From Clostridiales bacterium (lineage in GTDB: Bacteria > Bacillota > Clostridia > Saccharofermentanales > Saccharofermentanaceae): a stretch of DNA of 7,821 nt. Positions 1 to 6,780 of the stretch are shown one piece after another (positions within the stretch are counted from its first letter, which is position 1; each line of letters starts with the position of its first letter). The stretch is from NCBI GenBank assembly GCA_003543635.1, contig DNAE01000005.1, positions 5,256 through 13,076 of the forward strand, given 5' to 3'. Both the position numbers and the translations under genes were made by a program. Under the pieces are notes generated by a model, which made no database searches, was not told the DNA's origin, and saw only the letters and a program-made list of their open reading frames with translations.

Positions 1-518
1 CCCGCATATTCCCTGGCGGCACTCTTCGTGATACCGATGACGCCCGCCTTACTTGCGGAGTAGTTGACCTGGCATGCATTTCCCTCGATACCCACGATGG
101 AGGAGATGGAAACGATGCGTCCGTACTTCTGCTTGCTCATTACGGGAACTACTTCACGGAAGAAGTTGTATGTACCCTTGAGGTTTACCTTGATGACGAG
201 GTCGAAGTCCTCCTCCTTCATCCTTACGAGGAAACCGTCCCTCGTGATACCTGCGTTATTAACGAGTGCATCAACGGAACCGAAGGTAGCCACAACGTCT
301 GCAACAGTCTCCTTAACCTCTTCGCCGCTGCTGACATCGCATCTGTATGCCTTTGTCTCTACGCCGTATTCCTTCTTGATCTCATCGGCTGTCTCCTGAG
401 AAGACTCGATGGGGCATGCGTCGATCACTGCGATGTTATATCCCATCTTTGCGAGCTTGACCGCGATGGCCTTGCCGATTCCTCTTGCACTTCCTGTTAC
501 GATTGCTGTCTTTGCCAT
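1..518 (-). CDS. fabG: 3-oxoacyl-[ACP] reductase FabG, 3' end cut by window edge
   Basis: NADPH/NADH-dependent reduction of 3-ketoacyl-ACP to 3-hydroxyacyl-ACP in the cytoplasmic type II fatty-acid elongation cycle. I translated the minus strand from ATG 518-516 and get 172 open codons before the edge; the family is about 245 residues, so roughly the last 75 are missing. It is a classical short-chain dehydrogenase: nucleotide-binding TGSARGIG at residues 8-15, CDV at 60-62, NNAG at 87-90, VNLKG at 111-115, and the active-site Ser140 (SISSIVG), Tyr153 and Lys157 (NYSASK). The start has a good ribosome binding site, AAGGAG, about 8 nt upstream in the 15-nt gap after the fabD stop. An Asp at residue 33, at the end of the second beta strand, is a position that often favours NADH. 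The substrate is inferred from the fab context, since SDR reductases are hard to separate by sequence alone. Confidence 0.96.
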   Translation of the reverse strand, partial: MAKTAIVTGSARGIGKAIAVKLAKMGYNIAVIDACPIESSQETADEIKKEYGVETKAYRCDVSSGEEVKETVADVVATFGSVDALVNNAGITRDGFLVRMKEEDFDLVIKVNLKGTYNFFREVVPVMSKQKYGRIVSISSIVGIEGNACQVNYSASKAGVIGITKSAAREYA

Positions 519-533
519 TTTCTTATCTCCTTA

Positions 534-1463
534 TTATGCTTCAAGTGCCTTGAGACTCTCGGGAAGAGCCTCTGCTTCCTCAACCGTGGATACGTTGATC
601 ACCGGGATCTCCGGGATCGTCTTCTTAACAAAACCTGCGATGGTCTTTCCGGGACCGATCTCCACCAACACGTCAACGCCGTACTCCTTGAGCTTAAGGA
701 GTGTCTGCTCCCACATGACGGAGGAATAGACCTGCTTCTCGAGAAGATCCCTTGTTTCCTTGGTATCCTCCACGATCTGGGCATTGAAGTTTGCAATATA
801 GGGGATCTTAAGGTCGTAAAGCTCCGCCTTGTCCAGCTCCACCCGGAGCTTTTCTCCCGCGCCCTTGAGCATGGGGGAATGGAAGGGACCCGATACCTTG
901 AGTTCAACGGCTCTCTTGGCTCCCTGCTCCGTGAGCTTTTCCATACCTTCGTGTACCGCGTCCTTCTCGCCTGTTATGACGATCTGGCCGGGGCAGTTAT
1001 AGTTTGCGACCTCTGCGCCGTCGATGTCCTTGATGGTCTCCTCCACCGTCTCCTTGGGGAGGGCGATGATGGCAGCCATGGTGCCCTGACCTGCAGGTAC
1101 GAAGGAACTCATCAGATTACCTCTGATCCTGGTGAGCCTGACGGCGTCGGGGAATGTCATGGCGCCTGCGGTCACAAGGGCACAGTATTCACCCAGGGAA
1201 AGTCCCGCGGTGATGTCGGGGTGGATGCCCATATCCTCGATGGCCTTCGTCATTACGGAACATGCCGTTACGAGGCAGGGCTGGGTGTACTCGGTAACGT
1301 GGATATCCTCATTCTCGTCGAAAAGGATATGTTCCATATCAAAACCGGAAGCCTCGGAGGCCTTGCCGATCATTTCCTTTGCCCAGTCGTACTTATCGTA
1401 GAAATCCTTTGCCATGCCCACTTTCTGGACGCCCTGGCCGGGATAAACAAATGCTATCTTCAT
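534..1463 (-). CDS. fabD: Malonyl-CoA:ACP transacylase FabD
   Basis: Transfers malonyl from CoA to acyl carrier protein, supplying the extender unit for fatty-acid synthesis. The 309 residues match the usual length of about 310. Visible motifs are PGQG at residues 8-11, the nucleophile Ser89 in GLSLGE (87-92), Arg114 in RIRG that binds the malonyl carboxylate, the catalytic His195 in GPFHSPM, and EIGPGKT near 268-273. GLSLGE replaces the GHSLGE of E. coli; as I recall this is common in Firmicutes. I chose ATG 1463-1461 rather than the TTG three bases earlier, because ATG overlaps the fabK stop as TGATG and sits 8 nt after AAGGAG (1472-1477). That ribosome binding site lies inside the last codons of fabK, so the two genes are probably translationally coupled. 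fabG follows after 15 nt. Confidence 0.97.
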   Translation of the reverse strand: MKIAFVYPGQGVQKVGMAKDFYDKYDWAKEMIGKASEASGFDMEHILFDENEDIHVTEYTQPCLVTACSVMTKAIEDMGIHPDITAGLSLGEYCALVTAGAMTFPDAVRLTRIRGNLMSSFVPAGQGTMAAIIALPKETVEETIKDIDGAEVANYNCPGQIVITGEKDAVHEGMEKLTEQGAKRAVELKVSGPFHSPMLKGAGEKLRVELDKAELYDLKIPYIANFNAQIVEDTKETRDLLEKQVYSSVMWEQTLLKLKEYGVDVLVEIGPGKTIAGFVKKTIPEIPVINVSTVEEAEALPESLKALEA

Positions 1464-2398
1464 CAAACGATCTCCTTTGCACCTGCAAGGAGAGCATTAG
1501 CTTCCTTGAACATGTCTTCGATAATGTCCTTAACGGGTCTGATCTCGTTTACCATACCGGCGATCTGACCTGCCATGAAGGTACCGCCCTTGACATCTCC
1601 GTCAACGACTGCCTTGCGGAGAGCTCCCACGCCGAGAGCCTCGATCTCCTCGAAGCTTGCGTGAGCTTCCTCCAGCTTAATGAACTCATTGGTGAGCTGA
1701 TTCCTGATCTGTCTTACGGGAGCTCCTGCGGATCTTCCCGTAACCCTGGTGGAGGAATCCTTTGCCTTGATGATCATATCCTTGTAGTTCTGGTGGATGT
1801 TGACCTCCTCGGATGCGCAGAAGACCGTTCCGCACTGGACTGCTTCCGCACCCAGCATGAAGGCTGCCGCAACGCCCCTGCCGTCAGCGATACCGCCTGC
1901 GGCGATAACGGGGATGTTCACCGCATCCACCACCTGGGGAACAAGTGCCATGGTGGTGATCTCACCCACGTGGCCGCCGGACTCCGTACCCTCTGCTATA
2001 ACTGCATCGGCTCCGTCCTTCTCCATCTTCTTGGCCAGGGCAACGCCTGCCACAACGGGGATGACGATGATGCCGGCTTCCTTCCACATGGGAATAAACT
2101 TACCGGCGGAACCTGCGCCCGTGGTTACGACCTTGACCTTCTCCTCAGCCAGCACCTCTGCGATCTGGGGAGCTCTGGGGTTCATGAGCATGACGTTGAC
2201 GCCGAAGGGCTTATCCGTCAGTTCCCTGCACTTGTGGATCTGATCCCTGATCCAGTTCTCGTCTGCGCCGCCGCATCCGATGATACCGAGTCCGCCTGCG
2301 TTACTTACCGCAGCGGCGATGTGGTGATCCGCAACCCAGGCCATTCCGCCCTGGAAGATGGGATACTTGATACCTGTCATCTCTGTGATCTTTGTCAT
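1463..2398 (-). CDS. fabK: Enoyl-[ACP] reductase FabK (FMN-dependent)
   Basis: Flavoprotein that reduces trans-2-enoyl-ACP with NAD(P)H, the last step of each elongation round. It belongs to the nitronate-monooxygenase-like TIM-barrel family, unrelated to FabI. At 311 residues it is full length. It shows the N-terminal YPIFQGGM (12-19), NAGGLGIIG (33-41), the ESGGHVGE segment with catalytic-type His143, the FMN-phosphate loop GGIADGRG (168-175) with AVQCGTVF after it, and MAGQIAGMV (275-283). The fab operon position separates it from true nitronate monooxygenases. ATG 2398 has AAGGAG at 2407-2412, 8 nt upstream. It starts 18 nt after the fabH stop and overlaps the fabD start by one base. FabK enzymes are known to tolerate triclosan; no FabI is seen here. 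Confidence 0.96.
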   Translation of the reverse strand: MTKITEMTGIKYPIFQGGMAWVADHHIAAAVSNAGGLGIIGCGGADENWIRDQIHKCRELTDKPFGVNVMLMNPRAPQIAEVLAEEKVKVVTTGAGSAGKFIPMWKEAGIIVIPVVAGVALAKKMEKDGADAVIAEGTESGGHVGEITTMALVPQVVDAVNIPVIAAGGIADGRGVAAAFMLGAEAVQCGTVFCASEEVNIHQNYKDMIIKAKDSSTRVTGRSAGAPVRQIRNQLTNEFIKLEEAHASFEEIEALGVGALRKAVVDGDVKGGTFMAGQIAGMVNEIRPVKDIIEDMFKEANALLAGAKEIV

Positions 2399-2416
2399 GG
2401 TCTTATCTCCTTGATA

Positions 2417-3391
2417 TTAGTATTCAAAATAGTTCACGCCCCAATTGAGGCCTGCACCGAAGGACGCCATCATCACCTTGTCCCCCTTCTTAAGGACCCC
2501 TTCCTTCTTCATCTTTGTAAGAAGGATCGGGATGGAGGCCGAGGATGTGTTTCCGGTCTCTTCGATATTCATGGGGAACTTCTCGATGGGCACATTGAGT
2601 TTCTTTGCCGTGGCCTCGATTATCCTCTTGTTCGCCTGATGGAATACGTAGTGATCAACTTCCTCGGCGGAGACACCCTCGCGGTCCAGAAGTTCCTGCA
2701 TACTTGCAGGGATCGTGGAAACTACAAATCTGAAAACTTCCCTACCGTTCATGTGAAGGTATGTCTCCTTCTCAAATGCGGGATCGGAAAGCTTCTTGGG
2801 CTGCTTTAACGTCTCACAGTAAAGACACTCCATGCTTGTGGTGGAAGACTTGAGTATGGCAGCATTCTTCCTTCCCTCCCCTGCCCTGAGCACCATTGCT
2901 CCGGCACCGTCTCCGAAGAGGATGCAAGTACCTCTGTCGGTATAGTCGACAATGTTGGTGAGGGTCTCGGAACCGATGACCAGTGCAGTCTTCACGACAC
3001 CGTTCTCGATAAAATTCTGGGCGACATTATAGGCCGTTACGAATCCGGGGCATGCGGAATTGACATCAAAACAGGTGCAGCCGTCGGCACCGATAGCCTT
3101 CTGAACACAAAAACTCATGGCAGGGAAGAGCTTATCAGGCGTCGTACAAGCCACCACTATCATATCGAGTTCCGACGCATCTATGCCGGCATCGTCAAGG
3201 GCAGCCTTCGCCGCCTTTGAAGCCATCGCGGAAGACGTATCTTCGATACCGTCTGAGACTCGGCGGGACTTGATACCCGTCCTCTCTGTTATCCACTCGT
3301 CATTTGTATCAACGATCTTAGCAAGGTCGTCGTTCGTAAGAGTCTTCGGGGGCTGATAAGAGCCCAATCCAATGATCTTTCCGGTCAACAT
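2417..3391 (-). CDS. fabH: 3-oxoacyl-[ACP] synthase III FabH
   Basis: Starts fatty-acid synthesis by condensing acetyl-CoA (or a branched primer) with malonyl-ACP. At 324 residues it has normal length. The thiolase-fold triad is complete: Cys114 in NSACPGF, His251 in HQANKRI and Asn281 in GNTSSASIP. Other family marks are DEWITERTGI (31-40), the FGDGAGAMVL stretch near 159-168, and the C-terminal SFGAGLNWG. ATG 3391-3389 gives the typical start just before KIIGLGSY; its ribosome binding site is weak (GAAGGCGG, 3399-3406). It is the first gene after a strong promoter with a FabT-like operator and is followed 18 nt later by fabK. In streptococci acpP usually lies between fabH and fabK, but there is no room for it here. 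Confidence 0.97.
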   Translation of the reverse strand: MLTGKIIGLGSYQPPKTLTNDDLAKIVDTNDEWITERTGIKSRRVSDGIEDTSSAMASKAAKAALDDAGIDASELDMIVVACTTPDKLFPAMSFCVQKAIGADGCTCFDVNSACPGFVTAYNVAQNFIENGVVKTALVIGSETLTNIVDYTDRGTCILFGDGAGAMVLRAGEGRKNAAILKSSTTSMECLYCETLKQPKKLSDPAFEKETYLHMNGREVFRFVVSTIPASMQELLDREGVSAEEVDHYVFHQANKRIIEATAKKLNVPIEKFPMNIEETGNTSSASIPILLTKMKKEGVLKKGDKVMMASFGAGLNWGVNYFEY

Positions 3392-3413
3392 ATAAACACC
3401 GCCTTCATAAATC

Positions 3414-3428
3414 CTTTGATAGTCAAAG
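3414..3428 (-). promoter_or_regulatory. FabT/FabR-like operator at the fabH promoter (candidate)
   Basis: Perfect 6-bp inverted repeat with a 3-bp centre, CTTTGA-CTA-TCAAAG on the minus strand. It fits the TTTGA-N3-TCAAA pattern I remember for FabT, the MarR-family repressor of Firmicutes fab operons. It overlaps the last two bases of the predicted -10 box and covers the predicted transcription start near 3420, a typical repressor position. No fabT gene lies in the window, so the regulator would be encoded elsewhere. The palindrome is seen directly; the regulator's identity is inference from motif and operon. Confidence 0.65.
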
Positions 3429-3455
3429 TATTACACAAGCAAAGTAATCCGTCAA
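3427..3455 (-). promoter_or_regulatory. Sigma-A-type promoter for the fab operon
   Basis: On the minus strand there is a -35 TTGACG (3450-3455, five of six consensus bases), a 17-bp spacer, and a -10 AATACT (3427-3432, four of six) preceded by TGT, an extended -10 element. The start would fall near 3420, giving a leader of about 29 nt to fabH. The asparaginase stop is only about 30 bp upstream of the -35 and I see no terminator between them, so some readthrough into fabH is possible. Confidence 0.65.
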
Positions 3456-3485
3456 TATAGAGATTGCGGTGAAAATGAGGGCAAT

Positions 3486-4370
3486 TCAGATGATGACTTC
3501 CGCCCAGGCGCCCTCCAGGGGAAGGTCCGTCAGAGGGATGATCCCGGCATCGGAAAGGGCCTTTTCGCTCTCATATTTGGAGGTGTTTCCGTGGGCGGGG
3601 GCAAGGAAGCATTTCACGTCCTTCTCTCCGGCGGCCCTGATGAGCTCGGGAAGTCCCCTCACCGTCTGGGTACCGGAGTGGTACGCCTCCACCAATATGG
3701 CATCAAGACCCTCGAGGTTTATCGCGTCGAAGGGGAAGCCCGGGGTGTTCTTGATGACCAGGACCTTTTTGTCCGGGGCGGAAAGGAATGCCTTGGCGGC
3801 GTCCTCAGTGAGCCTTCTTCCCTCCTTGCCTCCGGGGAACTTTCTGTAATCTCCCTTAAAGTCGGCGTCCTGGATCTTAAAGGCCTGAACGAAGGTGGTG
3901 TCCCCCATGAAGGAATCGGAGAAGACCACGCCGAAGGTATTGTTGCCCGTCTTGCCGGAGATGGCGGCATCCATTATGCCCAGGGCGTACTTGACGTTCT
4001 TCTGGGCGTCGCTGCCGGGATCTCTCGGGGGCTTCTTCGCCCCGGTGATGATGACGGGGAGATCGAGGTAGGACAGGACCCTCACCGCCAGCTGTGCAAA
4101 GTAGGCCATGGAATCCGTTCCGTGAAGGATGAGGATACCGTCGGGACGGTCCTCCTCAACTTCCCTGATGATGCCTTTGAATGCTTCCTTATAGTAACCC
4201 GCATCCGCATTCTCCGAGGAATAGAGGATGGGGGAAATGATCTTATACCGGTCCTCCGGCTTGAGCTTGGTAAAGAAACTCTTATCCGGAGCCGCCGAGA
4301 GCTTTATGCTGTTTCCTTCAGTTCTTGAGCCGATGGTGCCGCCCAGGGCACAAACGAGTATGTTGTTCAT
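3486..4370 (-). CDS. ansA: L-asparaginase, type I-like (cytoplasmic)
   Basis: Hydrolyses L-asparagine to aspartate and ammonia. There is no signal peptide, so it should be cytoplasmic. The 294 residues are somewhat shorter than the usual 320-340, but both signature regions are present: LGGTIGS at 9-15 (nucleophile Thr12) and LHGTDSMAY at 82-90 (Thr85, Asp86). SSENAD (51-56) resembles the ILSENM substrate loop of AnsA, and Lys165 in FKIQDADF is a plausible match to its catalytic lysine. No tyrosine is obvious in the flexible loop after Thr12, where many asparaginases have one. ATG 4370 sits 6 nt after a strong GGAGGG that is also the 3' arm of a terminator hairpin. The gene has no evident link to the fab genes beyond adjacency. 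The asparaginase/glutaminase family is certain; substrate preference is less so. Confidence 0.88.
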   Translation of the reverse strand: MNNILVCALGGTIGSRTEGNSIKLSAAPDKSFFTKLKPEDRYKIISPILYSSENADAGYYKEAFKGIIREVEEDRPDGILILHGTDSMAYFAQLAVRVLSYLDLPVIITGAKKPPRDPGSDAQKNVKYALGIMDAAISGKTGNNTFGVVFSDSFMGDTTFVQAFKIQDADFKGDYRKFPGGKEGRRLTEDAAKAFLSAPDKKVLVIKNTPGFPFDAINLEGLDAILVEAYHSGTQTVRGLPELIRAAGEKDVKCFLAPAHGNTSKYESEKALSDAGIIPLTDLPLEGAWAEVII

Positions 4371-4411
4371 AAAAAACCCTCCGTAGGTATTAATCTACCA
4401 TAACGGAGGGT
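4371..4411 (-). terminator. Intrinsic terminator after the DUF4153-like gene, overlapping the asparaginase RBS
   Basis: On the minus strand a 9-bp perfect stem, ACCCTCCGT (4403-4411) with ACGGAGGGT (4376-4384), encloses a second 4-bp stem TACC/GGTA in sequence terms (4386-4389 with 4396-4399) around a 6-base loop, and ends in TTTTTT (4371-4376). It begins 5 nt after the stop of the upstream gene. The 3' arm contains GGAGGG and the T-run is the spacer to the asparaginase ATG, so any transcript entering from upstream would both tend to stop here and hide the ribosome binding site. Confidence 0.8.
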
Positions 4412-4420
4412 CCCTGTCAC
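4392..4420 (-). promoter_or_regulatory. Candidate asparaginase promoter nested in the terminator
   Basis: Minus strand: -35 GTGACA (4415-4420, five of six, overlapping the upstream stop codon), a 17-bp spacer, and -10 TAGATT (4392-4397, four of six) in the loop of the terminator. The start would fall near 4385, just as the 3' arm begins, giving a leader of about 15 nt that carries only one arm and leaves GGAGGG free. Spacing and consensus are seen directly; activity is inference. Confidence 0.45.
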
Positions 4421-6057
4421 TTGTGGTCGACCGAGTAACTGTAGTCCCCGTCGCCCGTGGAGTATATCTCTATGACGCCCGGATCCGAACTCATGTACGA
4501 CAAATGCATCTCATAGACGGAACCGTCTTCGAACACCAGATAGTAATAGTGGGAAGCATAGGCACCGTCGCCGTAATCCACCCTTCCGTCGATGATAAGA
4601 TCGAAGATCGAGTGGCCGTCCTCTTCGAAGTCGGCAATACCCTTATCGATGGTCTCATATTCCCCATTGTTATATTCTTCAAGGGAATACTCGATGGTCT
4701 TGATATCCTTATCCGTGTTGTTGAAAAATGTGATCACCGTCTCATTCCTGTCAGCCGCGGGAGCATTCCCCCTGTAGTCCGTAAGGATGAAGATACCTGC
4801 CAGAAGGCACATGGCCACATAGGATACGGCGGTGAAGATGATCCACTTTCTCGCGTGGTCCCCGGCCTTGATGAGGTTCATTATAACGAATACCGCGGCA
4901 GCTCCCATGACGACGCAGCCCCACATGGCCAGCATCCTCTTGGGTGTATAACCGAAGGTGGTGAAATACATCAGGAGCTTGCAGAGGGCAACCACGGCAA
5001 AGACGATGCTCTCCCCCATAAGACAGATGGTGAGGAAACGTGATACCTTTATCACGCTGTCCCTCTTCTCGAAGGCATTGATGACAAGGAATATCAACAT
5101 GTTGATGGCCATTATGCCCACTAAGTCAAAGAATCCCCTTCTCGCATAATCCACCACGTTGAATCCCTCGGGAAGCTTTCCCAGGACAGCGCTGAATATA
5201 TATTTTCCCTCAAGAAGGAAGAAGAAGACATATGTAAGGACGAACATACCTGAGATGATGGAAGTAAACACGGGGGATACTATCCTTCTTCTGCTCCTGG
5301 CATCAGCCTTCTTGGAGAATCTCTCCCTTTCCTTGGATCCGTCCTCCTTCGCGCAGGCGGATACCAGTGAATAAAGGTAGAAGGTCACGGGCACGGCAAA
5401 GATAAGCCTTGCGAAGACGTCAGCGAAGTGAAGGTGTAAGAGCCACTCGAAATCGATATTGTTGAGCAGTTCGTTGCTGATCCTGGCGAACTCGTAGTTA
5501 ACGGCACCGAGAAGTCCGATAACGATAAGGAAAACGGGGATCATGACAAGGAGCAGTATCACGCCTCCCAGGATACCCTTGGCAGATTTTTCTGTCTTCT
5601 CCTCATCCTTCGAAGCTCTGAATTCCTTGATGTCACTGAAGATGTTTCCGAAGTTGGGAAATGTCTTGACGAAGGCGCCATTCAGCAGATCGCTTACGAT
5701 ATAGCTTCCCGTCTTTCCCTCGTAGAGGACGTTCCCCGACACGAGCACTCCGTATACGGCGCACAGGTGGATGGCGAAGATCGAGAGTACATATGAGGGA
5801 GCGATATTCACGGTAAGGGCCGTAAGTCCCATGACCCCGTACCAGAAATATGTGATCTTGGGAGAGGATTTTCCCCTCCCCTTTCTCACGACTTCGTTAT
5901 AGATGATGAAAAGGATAACGAAGATCGTTGCTCCGATGAATCCGTACTTCGATATATCCTGCGTGAAGGGAAAACAGATAAGAAGTCTCAGATATATGTA
6001 TGCTACCGGGTAGGCGAGCAAAATGCCCGCCATTCCGAATGTTTTTTTATTTTCCAT
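4417..6057 (-). CDS. DUF4153/DUF4173-like polytopic membrane protein
   Basis: Function unknown. The 546-residue protein has about eleven predicted membrane segments, roughly at 9-29, 40-54, 71-85, 88-108, 160-184, 212-234, 263-282, 308-328, 341-365, 377-397 and 404-424. A charged cytoplasmic-looking loop lies at 236-260 (KERERFSKKADARSRRR). The segment EGFNVVDYARRGFFDL (297-311) recalls the YARRGFF signature of DUF4153/DUF4173 proteins. Residues about 430-546 form a soluble, acidic, Tyr-rich tail (FFNNTDKDIKTIEYSLEEY onward) that I do not recognise. I chose ATG 6057 over the in-frame TTG at 6063, because AGAGGA (6064-6069) is 6 nt from the ATG and would abut the TTG. The start lies 2 nt past the stop of the HTH gene, so the two are probably translationally coupled. 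Transcription probably ends at the hairpin just downstream. Confidence 0.85.
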   Translation of the reverse strand: MENKKTFGMAGILLAYPVAYIYLRLLICFPFTQDISKYGFIGATIFVILFIIYNEVVRKGRGKSSPKITYFWYGVMGLTALTVNIAPSYVLSIFAIHLCAVYGVLVSGNVLYEGKTGSYIVSDLLNGAFVKTFPNFGNIFSDIKEFRASKDEEKTEKSAKGILGGVILLLVMIPVFLIVIGLLGAVNYEFARISNELLNNIDFEWLLHLHFADVFARLIFAVPVTFYLYSLVSACAKEDGSKERERFSKKADARSRRRIVSPVFTSIISGMFVLTYVFFFLLEGKYIFSAVLGKLPEGFNVVDYARRGFFDLVGIMAINMLIFLVINAFEKRDSVIKVSRFLTICLMGESIVFAVVALCKLLMYFTTFGYTPKRMLAMWGCVVMGAAAVFVIMNLIKAGDHARKWIIFTAVSYVAMCLLAGIFILTDYRGNAPAADRNETVITFFNNTDKDIKTIEYSLEEYNNGEYETIDKGIADFEEDGHSIFDLIIDGRVDYGDGAYASHYYYLVFEDGSVYEMHLSYMSSDPGVIEIYSTGDGDYSYSVDHK

Positions 6058-6059
6058 GA

Positions 6060-6263
6060 TCAATCCTCTTTATATTCCAGAATATCTCCCGGCTGGCACT
6101 CAAGCGCCTTGCAGATATCGTTCAATGTGGAGAACCTTACGGCCTTGGCCTTCTGGTTCTTCAATATGGAAAGATTTGCAGGTGTGATGCCGACTTTCTC
6201 TGCCAAGTCTCCGGAGGAGATCTTGCGTTTTGCCATCATAACGTCCAAGTTTACGATTATCAT
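6060..6263 (-). CDS. Small Cro/CI (XRE)-type HTH regulator, YozG-like
   Basis: A 67-residue DNA-binding protein that is essentially one helix-turn-helix domain. SSGDLAEKVGITPANLSILKN (16-36) gives helix 2, turn and recognition helix, and the C-terminal part RFSTLNDICKALECQPGDIL is typical of this small XRE subfamily. It has no effector or dimerisation domain. The start ATG 6263 has a near-perfect AAAGGAGG, 6 nt upstream of the ATG, in the 15-nt gap after the DUF2975 stop, so it should be well translated. Such regulators are commonly found next to DUF2975 membrane proteins in Firmicutes, as here. It may repress its own operon through the palindrome near 6756-6780 and may be held at the membrane by its partner; both ideas are inference. 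Confidence 0.92.
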   Translation of the reverse strand: MIIVNLDVMMAKRKISSGDLAEKVGITPANLSILKNQKAKAVRFSTLNDICKALECQPGDILEYKED

Positions 6264-6278
6264 AAGATTCCTCCTTTC

Positions 6279-6737
6279 TCAGATCGTAAGATCCAGATCC
6301 TTCTTCATGGCGATGGCCTTATCGAACGCCACCTTAACGGAAAGGACGACGAGGGATACGAACCAGGCTACGAGGGATAAGACCCCCGCCTCGCCCCAAA
6401 CGAAGGCGAGACCGAAGAAAGCGAATCCTGCGGCTATCAGACATATAACGACGTACTTGATGAGATCGGTGTTCTTCTTGTCGAAGACCACGTCCCTGCT
6501 CATGTTGCGGAGCAGGAGGAATACACAGATAAGAACGATATATGCCAGGATCGTTATCAGGAAGTAGACGATCGTAAAGGCCGTGATGGAGAACGTATCG
6601 TAAAGTCCCGCCCACTCCGTGGCTATGTAACGCGCTGAAGTTACTCCGCATACATCAGCCAGGGCAACAAGGACGATAAAGAATATGGTACCTATCTCAG
6701 ACCAAAGGATGATCTTGTCGTTGTATTTGGATTCCAT
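6279..6737 (-). CDS. DUF2975 family membrane protein
   Basis: A 152-residue protein of unknown function with four predicted membrane helices (about 10-30, 52-77, 94-115 and 117-136). The short polar loop VFDKKNTDLIKY (84-95), between helices 2 and 3, resembles the conserved loop of DUF2975 proteins. ATG 6737 follows a strong GAGGAGG about 8 nt upstream. It is the first gene after a promoter (6781-6809) and is followed 15 nt later by the small HTH regulator, the usual DUF2975-HTH pairing. The pair could act as a membrane sensor with a DNA-binding output, or the HTH may simply control expression of the membrane proteins. No catalytic residues are apparent. Confidence 0.85.
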   Translation of the reverse strand: MESKYNDKIILWSEIGTIFFIVLVALADVCGVTSARYIATEWAGLYDTFSITAFTIVYFLITILAYIVLICVFLLLRNMSRDVVFDKKNTDLIKYVVICLIAAGFAFFGLAFVWGEAGVLSLVAWFVSLVVLSVKVAFDKAIAMKKDLDLTI

Positions 6738-6755
6738 GTCGGATACCTCCTCAAA

Positions 6756-6780
6756 TGATCAAGCATGCTTTTATGGCATG
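6756..6780. promoter_or_regulatory. Palindromic operator candidate at the DUF2975 promoter
   Basis: Just after the -10 box lie a perfect 10-bp palindrome AAGCATGCTT (6761-6770), an overlapping TGATCA (6756-6761), and a second GCATG (6776-6780) forming an inverted repeat with CATGC at 6764-6768. The predicted transcription start falls inside. This suits autoregulation by the small HTH protein encoded downstream, but the short motif could arise by chance. Confidence 0.35.

Noticed and set aside
1461..1466. TTG at 1466-1464 as the fabD start
   Set aside because: The adjacent ATG at 1463-1461 gives the standard N-terminus, better spacing to AAGGAG and a TGATG overlap with fabK.
1379..2809. A 476-codon open frame on the plus strand, plus other long plus-strand frames at 879-1568, 3591-4328 and 4423-5043
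   Set aside because: They lie antisense to fabK, fabH, fabD, the asparaginase and the DUF4153-like gene, have compositions unlike known proteins, and arise from the codon bias of the true genes. The minus-strand products show complete catalytic motifs.
3462..3485. ATTGC/GCAAT inverted repeat just after the asparaginase stop as a terminator
   Set aside because: Only five base pairs with a 13-base loop and no T-run after it; it also precedes the fabH promoter and is likely chance.
6055..6063. TTG at 6063-6061 as the start of the DUF4153-like gene
   Set aside because: It would directly touch the ribosome binding site; the ATG at 6057-6055 has normal 6-nt spacing.
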